This document shows, in pieces, positions 1-6,808 of a DNA stretch of 7,773 nucleotides. The position numbers and the translations under genes were made by a program. The notes under the pieces were generated by a model. It was given only the letters and a program-made list of their open reading frames with translations. It did not search any database and was not told the origin of the DNA. How positions within the stretch are numbered: the stretch's first letter is position 1; each line of letters starts with the position of its first letter. The stretch covers positions 1 through 7,773 of the forward strand of contig JAPUJA010000115.1 of NCBI GenBank assembly GCA_027296525.1, read 5' to 3'. This stretch comes from Pseudomonadota bacterium (GTDB lineage Bacteria; Pseudomonadota; Alphaproteobacteria; UBA828; JAPUJA01).

Positions 1-611
1 CTGCGGAAGGCCTCGCGCAGCGCATCGAACGAGCCATAAAACTCCATGTGCTCGGGGTCGATGTTGGTGACCACGACCACCGTGGCCGGGAGCTTCACGA
101 AGCTTCCGTCCGACTCGTCGGCTTCGACGACCATCCAATCGCCGGTTCCCAGGCGCGCGTTCGTGCCGTAGGCGTTGATGATGCCGCCGTTGATCACGGT
201 CGGATCGTATTGCGCGCCTTCGAGCACCGCCGCGATCAGCGACGTCGTCGTGGTCTTGCCATGAGTGCCGCCCACGGCGATCGACCATTTGAGGCGCATG
301 AGCTCGGCCAACATCTCGGCGCGGCGCACGATCGGGATCATGCGCGCCCGCGCGCTCACGACCTCCACGTTCGAGGGATCGACGGCCGACGAGACGACGA
401 CGACCTCGGCCTCGCCAAGGTTGGCCGCGTCGTGCCCGATGGTCACCGGGATGCCGAGCTGACGCAGGCGCTTGACGTTCGCGTTGTCGGCGAGATCGCT
501 TCCCTGAACCTTGTAGTCGCGGTTGTGCATGACCTCGGCGATGCCGCTCATGCCGATGCCGCCGATGCCGACGAAATGAACCGTGAAGTCGCCGAGCGGC
601 GTGAAGGTCAT
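1..611 (-). CDS. murC: UDP-N-acetylmuramate--L-alanine ligase MurC (3' end cut by window)
   Basis: MurC is the cytoplasmic Mur ligase that uses ATP to join L-alanine, the first stem residue, to UDP-MurNAc. The visible part is 203 codons from an ATG at 611; the frame is open to the window edge, so roughly the last 260-270 residues of a typical 460-480 residue MurC are missing. The N-terminal Rossmann domain shows HFVGIGGIGMSGIAEV at residues 12-27. The ATP-binding loop GGTHGKTTTTS lies at 114-124, NGGIINAYGTNAR at 141-153, EADESDGSF at 163-171 and TNIDPEHMEFYG at 182-193. The SHGL and DNPR marks of MurE are absent. The start codon overlaps the murG stop as ATGA, and a perfect AGGAGG sits 7 nt upstream, which fixes the start. 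No broken codons are seen in this part. Identity is secure from the motifs and the dcw position after murG. Confidence 0.97.
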   Translation of the reverse strand, partial: MTFTPLGDFTVHFVGIGGIGMSGIAEVMHNRDYKVQGSDLADNANVKRLRQLGIPVTIGHDAANLGEAEVVVVSSAVDPSNVEVVSARARMIPIVRRAEMLAELMRLKWSIAVGGTHGKTTTTSLIAAVLEGAQYDPTVINGGIINAYGTNARLGTGDWMVVEADESDGSFVKLPATVVVVTNIDPEHMEFYGSFDALREAFR

Positions 612-1738
612 GCCGCGTCCTCCTGCGGCAAGGTCGGCGTGCGCCGGCCATTCGTCCCGGTCACGCGCTCGACGAGATCGGCGAGGCGGTGCGCGGCGTC
701 GGGCCGGCCCAGGCGGCGCGCGTTTTCGGCGGCGCTCGCGAGAGTGCCGGGCTCGGTAAGAAGGCCCTCCAGGCGGGCCGCGAGGTTGGGCGGGGTGAAG
801 CCGTCTTGATCCATCAACCACGCCCCGCCGGCATCCGCGAGCGCCGCCGCGTTCGCCCGTTGGTGGTCGTCGACGGCGAGGGGATAGGGAACCAGGATCG
901 CGGGGCGCGCGACGGCCGAAAGCTCGGCAATCGTGGAGGCGCCCGCGCGGCAGATGACCAGATGGGCACCTCCAAGCCGTTCGGCCATGTCCTCGAAGAA
1001 GCTCGAAAGGCTCGCCTCGATGCCTGCCTCCCCGTAATGCGCGCGCACGCCCTCGAGATCTTCGGGGCGGCACTGCTGGGAGACGCTGAGCCGCGCGCGC
1101 AACGCTTCGGACAGCGCCGAGAGGGCGTCCGGCACCACCCGGCTGAAGATTTGAGAGCCCTGGCTGCCGCCGAACACGAGAAGGCGAACCGGACCGCCCG
1201 GTTCCGGCGCCGTGTAGGGCGCCTCGCTGAGCGCCGCGATCGCCGGGCGCACCGGGTTGCCCGTATGGGTCACGCGCGCCGGCTGCTTGACCCGTTGGGT
1301 CGTGGCGAACGATGTCGCGATCGCGCTGACGCGCCCCGCCATCAGCCGGTTGACTTGGCCCAGCACCGCGTTTTGCTCGTGAATCACGGTGGGCACGCCC
1401 ATTCCGCTCGCGCCGAACATGGTGGGGAGGGAGGGATAGCCGCCGAAGCCGACGGCGCCGGCGGGTGCCAGGCGGCCGAGCAGGAAGCGCGCTTCGAAGA
1501 GCCCGACGATGATCCCGACGACGCCCCGCAGACGCTTCACAAGCCCACGGCCCCGGAAGGTTCCCGCGTGGATCGTGTGGCTCTCGAGCGTCGCCAGACC
1601 CTCGCCGAAGGTGCCGGCGCGCCGGTCGGTCACGAGCACGAGGCGGTGGCCGCGCTGGGAGAGCTCGGAAGCAAGCGCCTGGGCGGGGAAGAGATGGCCG
1701 CCCGTGCCGCCGGCGGCGAGAACGATCGGCCCGCTCAT
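608..1738 (-). CDS. murG: UDP-GlcNAc:lipid I N-acetylglucosaminyltransferase MurG
   Basis: MurG is a GT28 glycosyltransferase at the cytoplasmic face of the inner membrane; it transfers GlcNAc from UDP-GlcNAc to lipid I to make lipid II. The protein is 376 residues, slightly longer than the usual 355-370. The glycine-rich acceptor loop GGTGGH is at residues 10-15, GFGGYPS at 97-103, HEQN at 120-123 and the second glycine loop GGSQGS at 190-195. The UDP-GlcNAc site has RAGAST at 264-269 followed by E272. The later segment reads PYPLAVDDHQRANA at 284-297. The last 16 or so residues form a polar, proline-containing tail that looks non-conserved. The ATG at 1738 overlaps the ftsW stop as ATGA, with GGAGGG (1745-1750) 6 nt upstream. 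The same frame stays open far upstream into ftsW, but protein similarity begins only at this ATG. Identity is certain from the paired glycine loops and context. Confidence 0.98.
   Translation of the reverse strand: MSGPIVLAAGGTGGHLFPAQALASELSQRGHRLVLVTDRRAGTFGEGLATLESHTIHAGTFRGRGLVKRLRGVVGIIVGLFEARFLLGRLAPAGAVGFGGYPSLPTMFGASGMGVPTVIHEQNAVLGQVNRLMAGRVSAIATSFATTQRVKQPARVTHTGNPVRPAIAALSEAPYTAPEPGGPVRLLVFGGSQGSQIFSRVVPDALSALSEALRARLSVSQQCRPEDLEGVRAHYGEAGIEASLSSFFEDMAERLGGAHLVICRAGASTIAELSAVARPAILVPYPLAVDDHQRANAAALADAGGAWLMDQDGFTPPNLAARLEGLLTEPGTLASAAENARRLGRPDAAHRLADLVERVTGTNGRRTPTLPQEDAA
618..624 (-). promoter_or_regulatory. Strong ribosome binding site of murC, inside murG
   Basis: Read on the minus strand, the sequence is AGGAGGA followed by ACGCGGC-type spacing to the murC ATG. 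The AGGAGG core (619-624) is 7 nt from the start. It lies within the last codons of murG and is the closest match to the anti-Shine-Dalgarno consensus among the junctions here. With the ATGA stop/start overlap it suggests that murC can both re-initiate after murG and recruit ribosomes independently; that second point is inference. Confidence 0.75.
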
Positions 1739-2859
1739 ACCAGACCCTCCACGCCGCGCCGGTGGCGCGTGAGTGCGAGCACCATGCCCATCCCGAGGGC
1801 GATCGCGAGGAGAGACGAACCGCCGTAACTGATGAACGGAAGGGTCATGCCTTTGGCCGGCATCAGGCGAAGCGTCACCGCCATGTTGATCAGGGCCTGA
1901 AGGCCGAACTGAGTGAGCAGCCCGGCGACGGCGAGCAGGATGAAGAGGCTCTTTTCCTGCAGCATGCGCGCGTAGCCCCGAAGCACGATGAATGCGAAGA
2001 GGGCGACGATGAAGAGACACAGGAAGGCGCCGAACTCTTCGCCGGCGACCGCGAAGATGAAGTCCGTGTGAGCGTCGGGCAGGATTTCCTTGACCGAGCC
2101 CTGGCCGGGTCCGCGCCCGAGCAGCCCGCCATGCATGAAGGCATCGAGCGAGCGGTCGATCTGGTAGCTGTCGCCGGAGGCCGGGTCGAGAAACCGGTCG
2201 ATGCGATTGGAGACGTGGGGCAAAAGAACGTAGCCGGTGGCGACGAGGCCGACCGCGAGACCGATGAGAAGGAGCAACCAGACGACCGGCAGGCCGGCCA
2301 GGAAAAACTGCAGCAGCCACACCACGGTGACCGCCATGGTCGTGCCGAAATCGGGCTGAAGCGCGACGAGTCCGGCGACGAGAACGAGGCAGCCCGCGCA
2401 GACGAGGCGGCTTGGCAAGCGGTGTTCGATCCGTCCTTCCGCAAGCAGCCATGCGGTGACCACGGCGAAGGTCGGCTTGACGAATTCCGACGGTTGCAGC
2501 GAGAGTCCGGCGAGGGAGATCCACCGGCTTGCGCCCTTGATCTCATCGCCGATGAGCAGCGTGAGCAGGAGAAGGCACAAGGCCAGTCCAAAACCGGAGA
2601 CGGCGAGACGTCGCACGCCGAGCGGCGAGAGGAGCGAAACGCCGAGCATCAAGGCAAGCGCAAAGGGCAGGAAGGCGAACTGGTGGCGCACGAAATAAAA
2701 CGAGTCGAGCTCGATACGCTCGGCAACCGCGGGGCTCGCCGCCAGGGTCAGCACGGCACCGACCCCGACGAGCAGGGTAAGCGCCGCGAGTGTCCAGCGA
2801 TCGACCGTCCACCACCATCGGCCGAGCACGCTGCGATCGTCACGCGCGAAGGTGGTCAT
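1735..2859 (-). CDS. ftsW: Septal peptidoglycan glycosyltransferase FtsW (SEDS family)
   Basis: FtsW is the multi-pass inner-membrane SEDS protein of the divisome; with its partner PBP FtsI it polymerises lipid II into septal glycan. The 374-residue product has about nine or ten hydrophobic segments, starting near residue 22 and ending near 364, with a charged cytoplasmic N-terminus. Family marks are KGASRWI at 108-114, LQPSEFVKP at 121-129, LQPDFGTT at 167-174, NRIDRFLDP at 218-226 and AHTDFIFAVAGEEFG at 263-277. Asp266 in the HTD motif aligns with the catalytic aspartate of RodA (E. coli Asp262). The C-terminal PFISYGGSSL at 341-350 is also typical. FtsW is preferred over RodA because of its place between murD and murG and the GDEIKGASRWI form. 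The ATG at 2859 overlaps the murD stop as ATGA; AGGAGT (2868-2873) lies 8 nt upstream. Length and motifs look intact. Confidence 0.97.
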   Translation of the reverse strand: MTTFARDDRSVLGRWWWTVDRWTLAALTLLVGVGAVLTLAASPAVAERIELDSFYFVRHQFAFLPFALALMLGVSLLSPLGVRRLAVSGFGLALCLLLLTLLIGDEIKGASRWISLAGLSLQPSEFVKPTFAVVTAWLLAEGRIEHRLPSRLVCAGCLVLVAGLVALQPDFGTTMAVTVVWLLQFFLAGLPVVWLLLLIGLAVGLVATGYVLLPHVSNRIDRFLDPASGDSYQIDRSLDAFMHGGLLGRGPGQGSVKEILPDAHTDFIFAVAGEEFGAFLCLFIVALFAFIVLRGYARMLQEKSLFILLAVAGLLTQFGLQALINMAVTLRLMPAKGMTLPFISYGGSSLLAIALGMGMVLALTRHRRGVEGLV

Positions 2860-4277
2860 GGCACGGCACTCCTGAGCGGCGCCGAATGCCCGCGCCCGCC
2901 CGCCGCCTCGAGTTCCTTGACCTCCCGGCGAAAGGCCTCGCCGCGGGCCTCGAAGTTTTCGAACTGGTCGAATGAAGCGCAGGCCGGCGAGAGCAACACG
3001 ACGGGATCGGGCCGCCGCCCAGCGCGGGCGAGCGCGTAGGCCTCGGCCACGGCGCGATCGAGCGTGCCGCAGCGCCGGTAAGGGAGGTTGCCCTCGAGCG
3101 CCTTCGCGATCTCGTCGGCCGCCTCACCGATGAGCAAGGCGTGGGCGATGCGTGGATAGAGCGGCTCGAGGCCGGATACGCCGCCGGGTTTGGCGCGCCC
3201 GCCCACGATCCAGTAGATGTGGTCGAAACAGGCGAGCGCCTTGGCGGCGGCATCGGCGTTGGTCGCCTTGCTGTCATTGACGAAGGCGATCCCCTCGATC
3301 GTCGCGATCCGTTCGATACGATGGGCCAAGCCCGGGAAACTGATGAGCGCCCCGCCGGCGGAAGCCGAGGGCACCCCGAGGGCGGTTGCGGCCGCGAAGG
3401 CGGCGGCGGCGTTCTGCCAGTTGTGCTGGCCGGGAAGCCCCTTCGCCGGGGTGAGATTGACGACCGGTGCGGCCCCGCCGTCCTTGGCTTCGTGGAGAAG
3501 CCCGTCGCTCACATAGACGCCATCCGCCACGCTGTCGGTCGTCGAGATGGCGAGGACCCGGCAATCACCTCGCGCGAGGAGGTCTTCGTAAACGCCGCGG
3601 GTATATTCGTCGTCGACCCCGATGATGGCCGTTCCGTCCGGCCTGCGGAAACGAAAGATCTTGCGCTTCGCTGTGATGTAGCCGGACATGTCGCCGTGGC
3701 GGTCGAGATGATCGGGCGTCACGTTGAGCAGGACCGCGACGTCGAAGGCGAGGCTGCGGGCGAGGTCGAGCTGATAGGAGGAAAGCTCGAGAACGTAGGT
3801 CCCCCGGCCGGCGAACGGCTCGAGATCGAGCGCTGGCGTGCCGATGTTGCCGCCGACCTGAACCTCGTATCCCTGGCGCTCGAGCAGGTGACCGATGAGC
3901 GCGGTGGTGGTCGATTTTCCGTTCGTGCCCGTGACACCGACATAGAGCGCGTCGGGCATCGCGCTCTGCAGGAGCTCGACCTCCGGCAGGATCTTGACTC
4001 CCGCCGCGACCGCCCGACGCACGACCGGATGGGGCTCGGGATGCGTGAAGGGAACGCCCGGGCTCAACACGAGAGCCGCGACCTTGCTCCAATCGAGCGC
4101 GAGGGGATCGTCGAGCGGGACGCCCGCGGCCAAGGCCGCGTCACGCCTTTCCGAGGCGTCGTCCCACGCCTTGACCGCCGCCCCCCCGGCGCCGAGCGCG
4201 CGCGCCGCGGACAGTCCGCTCTTTCCCAGGCCGAACACGACGACCTTTTGCTTCGCGTATGACGCCACGGGAACCAT
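2856..4277 (-). CDS. murD: UDP-N-acetylmuramoyl-L-alanine--D-glutamate ligase MurD
   Basis: MurD adds D-glutamate to UDP-MurNAc-L-Ala in the cytoplasm, using ATP. From the ATG at 4277 the protein is 473 residues. The N-terminal nucleotide-sugar domain carries VFGLGKSGLSAARAL (residues 14-28). The ATPase domain has GVTGTNGKSTTT at 114-125 and NVTPDHLDRHG at 185-195, with Lys204 (ITAK) at the place of the carbamylated lysine. GLPGQHNWQNAAAA lies at 280-293. The C-terminal domain has HRIE at 319-322, NDSKATN at 334-340 and LSPACASFDQFENF at 429-442. A short, probably non-conserved tail of about 13 residues ends the protein. A GTG three codons upstream (4286) would overlap the mraY stop as GTGA and give 476 residues. 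I chose the ATG because alphaproteobacterial MurD proteins typically begin M(I/V)P-V/A-T/S-, as this one then does. Neither start has a strong ribosome site. Confidence 0.97.
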   Translation of the reverse strand: MVPVASYAKQKVVVFGLGKSGLSAARALGAGGAAVKAWDDASERRDAALAAGVPLDDPLALDWSKVAALVLSPGVPFTHPEPHPVVRRAVAAGVKILPEVELLQSAMPDALYVGVTGTNGKSTTTALIGHLLERQGYEVQVGGNIGTPALDLEPFAGRGTYVLELSSYQLDLARSLAFDVAVLLNVTPDHLDRHGDMSGYITAKRKIFRFRRPDGTAIIGVDDEYTRGVYEDLLARGDCRVLAISTTDSVADGVYVSDGLLHEAKDGGAAPVVNLTPAKGLPGQHNWQNAAAAFAAATALGVPSASAGGALISFPGLAHRIERIATIEGIAFVNDSKATNADAAAKALACFDHIYWIVGGRAKPGGVSGLEPLYPRIAHALLIGEAADEIAKALEGNLPYRRCGTLDRAVAEAYALARAGRRPDPVVLLSPACASFDQFENFEARGEAFRREVKELEAAGGRGHSAPLRSAVP

Positions 4278-4300
4278 GCGCGTCACCGGAGCTTCAAGGT
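4278..4300 (-). promoter_or_regulatory. murD translation start region with two candidate starts
   Basis: On the minus strand the mraY stop, a GTG and an ATG lie within 12 bases, reading GGTGACGCGCATG. The GTG (4284-4286) overlaps the mraY TGA (4283-4285). The in-frame ATG (4275-4277) follows 9 bases later with only a weak GGTGA upstream. Every other gene here has a recognisable purine-rich ribosome site, so murD looks the most dependent on ribosomes arriving from mraY. That dependence is inference. Confidence 0.5.
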
Positions 4301-5371
4301 TGAAAGACCGAGCATCGCGAGGACGAAGGCGATGATCCAGAAGCGGATCACGATCGTCGGCTCGAGCCAGCCCATCTTCTCGAAATGATGATGCAGCGGC
4401 GCCATGCGGAAGATCCGCCGTCCGGTCGTCTTGAATGAGACGACTTGCACGATCACGGAGACCGTTTCGAGGACGAACAGGCCGCCGACTATCGCGAGTA
4501 CGAATTCATGCTTGGTGATCACGCTGACGGCGCCGAGCGCGCCGCCGACACTGAGCGATCCGGTATCGCCCATGAACACCATCGCGGGCGGCGCGTTGTA
4601 CCAGAGGAAACCGAGGCTCGCCCCGACCAGCGCACCGCACAGCACGGCGAGCTCGCCCGCGCCCGGCACGAACTGGAGCTGGAGGTAATCGGTGAAGACC
4701 GCGTTGCCGACGAGGTAGGCGATCAGGGCGAAACAGGCGGCCGCGATCATGACCGGTACGATCGCGAGCCCGTCGAGCCCGTCCGTCAGATTGACCGCGT
4801 TGGAGGAGCCGACCATGACGAGCACCGCGAAGGGCACGATGCCCCATCCCAGATTGGCGAGGAACTCCTTGACGAATGGAAAGCTGAGCCTGGTGGCGAG
4901 CGGCGCGCTCGTCAGATCCATGATCCAGAGCATCGCGACGACGGCGATCAGGATCTGGGCGCTGAATTTGAGCCAAGCGGGAAGGCCGTGGCTCGAGCGC
5001 CGCCGGAGCTTCAGGAGGTCGTCGGCGAAGCCAATCCCGCCGAAGCCGATCGTGACCAGGAGCACCGCCCAGACATAGCCGCTCGTCAGATCGGCCCAGA
5101 GCAGCGTGCCGGCGACGAGCCCGAGCAGGATCAGGAAGCCGCCCATGGTCGGCGTGCCGCGCTTGGCGATGAGGTGGCCCTCCGGCCCGTCCTCGCGGAT
5201 CGGCTGTCCTTCCTTTTGCCGCAGGCGGAGCCAGCGGATGACGGTGGGGCCGACCAGGAAGGAGATCAATAAGGCCGTCAGCACCGCGCCGCCTGTGCGA
5301 AAGGTGAGGTAGCGAAACAAGTTGAAAAAGCCGATGTCGTCGGCCAGGGGATAGAGCAGGTTGAACAGCAT
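4283..5371 (-). CDS. mraY: Phospho-N-acetylmuramoyl-pentapeptide-transferase MraY
   Basis: MraY is the polytopic inner-membrane enzyme that transfers phospho-MurNAc-pentapeptide from the UDP nucleotide to undecaprenyl phosphate, making lipid I and releasing UMP. The 362 residues match the normal family length (about 360). Around ten hydrophobic segments are visible. Motifs in order are KRGTPTMGG at 70-78, the Asp pair GFADDLLK at 114-121 (Asp117 and Asp118), NAVNLTDGLDGLA at 191-203, FMGDTGSL at 266-273 (Asp269, matching catalytic Asp267 of E. coli) and PLHHHFEKMGW at 325-335. The segment after the Asp pair reads SSHGL, where E. coli has TKGL. The ATG at 5371 has AAGGGA (5379-5384) 7 nt upstream in the only true spacer of the window. 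Its stop lies at or next to the murD start. Identity is certain from the HHH motif and catalytic aspartates. Confidence 0.98.
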   Translation of the reverse strand: MLFNLLYPLADDIGFFNLFRYLTFRTGGAVLTALLISFLVGPTVIRWLRLRQKEGQPIREDGPEGHLIAKRGTPTMGGFLILLGLVAGTLLWADLTSGYVWAVLLVTIGFGGIGFADDLLKLRRRSSHGLPAWLKFSAQILIAVVAMLWIMDLTSAPLATRLSFPFVKEFLANLGWGIVPFAVLVMVGSSNAVNLTDGLDGLAIVPVMIAAACFALIAYLVGNAVFTDYLQLQFVPGAGELAVLCGALVGASLGFLWYNAPPAMVFMGDTGSLSVGGALGAVSVITKHEFVLAIVGGLFVLETVSVIVQVVSFKTTGRRIFRMAPLHHHFEKMGWLEPTIVIRFWIIAFVLAMLGLSTLKLR

Positions 5372-5389
5372 CGATCCGTCCCTTGCCCG
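5372..5389 (-). promoter_or_regulatory. 18-bp murF-mraY spacer with mraY ribosome binding site
   Basis: This is the only unambiguous non-coding gap in the window. On the minus strand it holds AAGGGA (5379-5384), 7 nt from the mraY ATG. It is too short for a promoter or a terminator hairpin, so murF and mraY are almost certainly co-transcribed. Confidence 0.7.
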
Positions 5390-6808
5390 TCAGCCCGCGG
5401 CGCGGGGCGTAGCGTCGCCCGCAGCGGCGAGCAGGGCGTCGACGACGAGCCCCATGCGGCTTCCCGCCGAACCCTTGACCATCACCACGTCGCCCGGCCC
5501 GACGGCGTGGCGCAGAAGCGGTATCAGATCGCCTGGCCCGGCGCCGTGGCCGCCGCGCCGGTGTTTGGGAAGCGCGTCGTGGAGCGCGTGCATGAAGCGT
5601 CCGACGGTATAGACGGCGTCGAGCCCGGCGTTCTCGATCGGCTCCGCGAGCCCGGCGTGGAGCGCTTCGGAATCGGGCCCGAGCTCGAGCATGCCGCCGA
5701 GCACGGCGATGTGTCTTCCCGCGGCGGGCATGGCGGCGAGGAGCTCGATCGCGGCCCGCATGGAGGCCGGGCTCGCGTTGTAGCTTTCGTCGATCAACTC
5801 AAACGCCCCGTCCGGCAGTGTGACGCTCTGGCGCCGGCCGCGCCCTTTGAGCGCCGTCACGGTGGCGAGGCTCTCGGCGGCGCGTGAAAGATCGGCGCCC
5901 ACGGCCTGTGCGGCCGCAAGCACGGCCACGCTGTTCAAGGCCCAATGGGCGCCCGCAAGGCCAAGCCGATAGTCGATCGGCTGCCCGCCGATCGAGGCCC
6001 GCACGGCACTCGCCCCGGGCTCGACCGAAACCTCGAGGAGGCGCGCTTCGGCGTCCTCGGAGCGCCCGAAGGAAATGATCCGCTCGATCCCCCGCCGACG
6101 GGCGGCCCGTGCGAGGCGCTTATGGTGAGCGTTGTCCCGGTTGAGCACGGCGATGCCGTGGGCGTCCATGCCTTCGAAGATCTCGGCCTTCGCGTCGGCG
6201 ATCGCCTCGACAGAGGCGAAGGCTTCGAGATGCGTGGCCTCGACCGTGGTGATCAGCGCGAGGTGGGGGCGGGCCAGCCGGGTGAGCGGGGTGATCTCGC
6301 CCGGATGGTTCATGCCGATCTCGAACACGCCGTAGCGGCAATCGGTGGCCATGCGCGCGAGGCTCAAGGGCACGCCGATCTGGTTGTTCTGACTGCCGGC
6401 GCTCGCCGCCGTCTTGCCTTGCTCTGAAAGAACGTGACGGAGCATTTCCTTCGTGCCCGTCTTGCCGACGCTTCCGGTCACTACGAGGATGCGCGCCGGC
6501 GTCCGGGCCCGGCCCGCCTCGGCCAAACGCACGAGGGCATCCTGGCTGTCGGTCACGACGAGGAGCGGCGTGTTCGGCGAGGCCGCGCCGGGCGGGCGCT
6601 CGACGAGCGCGCCGGCCGCGCCCTTTTCAAGCGCCTGGGTGACGAAGTCGTGGCCATCGAAGCGGGGGCCCTTGAGCGCCACAAAGAGATCGCCGGGACG
6701 AAGAGCGCGGCTGTCGATGGCAACGCCCGTCGCGCGCCACGCGCCGTAGGGTTTGCCGCCCGTGGCCCGGGCCGCGTCCTCGATGGTCCAGAGAGCGGCG
6801 GCGGTCAT
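5390..6808 (-). CDS. murF: UDP-N-acetylmuramoyl-tripeptide--D-alanyl-D-alanine ligase MurF
   Basis: MurF is the last cytoplasmic Mur ligase; it adds the D-Ala-D-Ala dipeptide to the UDP-MurNAc-tripeptide with ATP. The protein has 472 residues, a normal length. The N-terminal domain shows GVAIDSRALRPGDLFVAL at 28-45 and the segment GPRFDGHDF at 47-55. The ATP loop TGSVGKTGTKE is at 111-121, SQNNQIGVPLSL at 139-150, EIGMNHPGEI at 163-172 and TTVEATHLEAF at 187-197. Lys207 in DAKAEIF is the likely carbamylated lysine, and NRDN is at 223-226. The C-terminal domain has KGRGRR at 321-326, DESYNASPASM at 340-350 and KGSAGSRMG at 445-453. The usual GDMxELG signature reads GGMLELG (371-377), losing the aspartate. 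The ATG at 6808 overlaps the murE stop as ATGA, with GGAGGA (6814-6819) 5 nt upstream. Function is secure from motifs and its place between murE and mraY. Confidence 0.97.
   Translation of the reverse strand: MTAAALWTIEDAARATGGKPYGAWRATGVAIDSRALRPGDLFVALKGPRFDGHDFVTQALEKGAAGALVERPPGAASPNTPLLVVTDSQDALVRLAEAGRARTPARILVVTGSVGKTGTKEMLRHVLSEQGKTAASAGSQNNQIGVPLSLARMATDCRYGVFEIGMNHPGEITPLTRLARPHLALITTVEATHLEAFASVEAIADAKAEIFEGMDAHGIAVLNRDNAHHKRLARAARRRGIERIISFGRSEDAEARLLEVSVEPGASAVRASIGGQPIDYRLGLAGAHWALNSVAVLAAAQAVGADLSRAAESLATVTALKGRGRRQSVTLPDGAFELIDESYNASPASMRAAIELLAAMPAAGRHIAVLGGMLELGPDSEALHAGLAEPIENAGLDAVYTVGRFMHALHDALPKHRRGGHGAGPGDLIPLLRHAVGPGDVVMVKGSAGSRMGLVVDALLAAAGDATPRAAG

Noticed and set aside
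48..809. Plus-strand open frame of 253 codons, rich in Asp/His, over murC and the end of murG.
   Set aside because: It is a shadow of murC, whose minus-strand frame carries every expected N-terminal motif.
689..1828. Plus-strand open frame of 379 codons antisense to murG.
   Set aside because: It is an arginine/alanine-rich antisense shadow with no motifs and fully overlaps a secure murG.
1739..2524. The murG frame stays open upstream for about 260 codons inside ftsW, suggesting a 638-residue fusion protein.
   Set aside because: The extension is arginine/proline-rich shadow translation of ftsW with no family motifs. MurG similarity and a good ribosome site both begin at the ATG at 1738.
1762..3039. 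Plus-strand open frame of 425 codons antisense to ftsW and murD.
   Set aside because: Composition is highly charged, with long E/D/R/Q runs typical of antisense translation of membrane-protein codons in high-GC DNA. It has no recognisable domain, and intact ftsW/murD explain the sequence.
3141..4262. Plus-strand open frame of 373 codons antisense to murD.
   Set aside because: It fully overlaps a secure murD, has no recognisable domain, and is expected from strong GC bias at third positions.
4445..5272. Plus-strand open frame of 275 codons antisense to mraY.
   Set aside because: It is very acidic and histidine-rich, as expected for the reverse of hydrophobic codons. MraY on the other strand is intact with all catalytic residues.
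5372..5389. Possible promoter or terminator in the only spacer.
   Set aside because: 18 bp is too short for either; it shows only a ribosome binding site.
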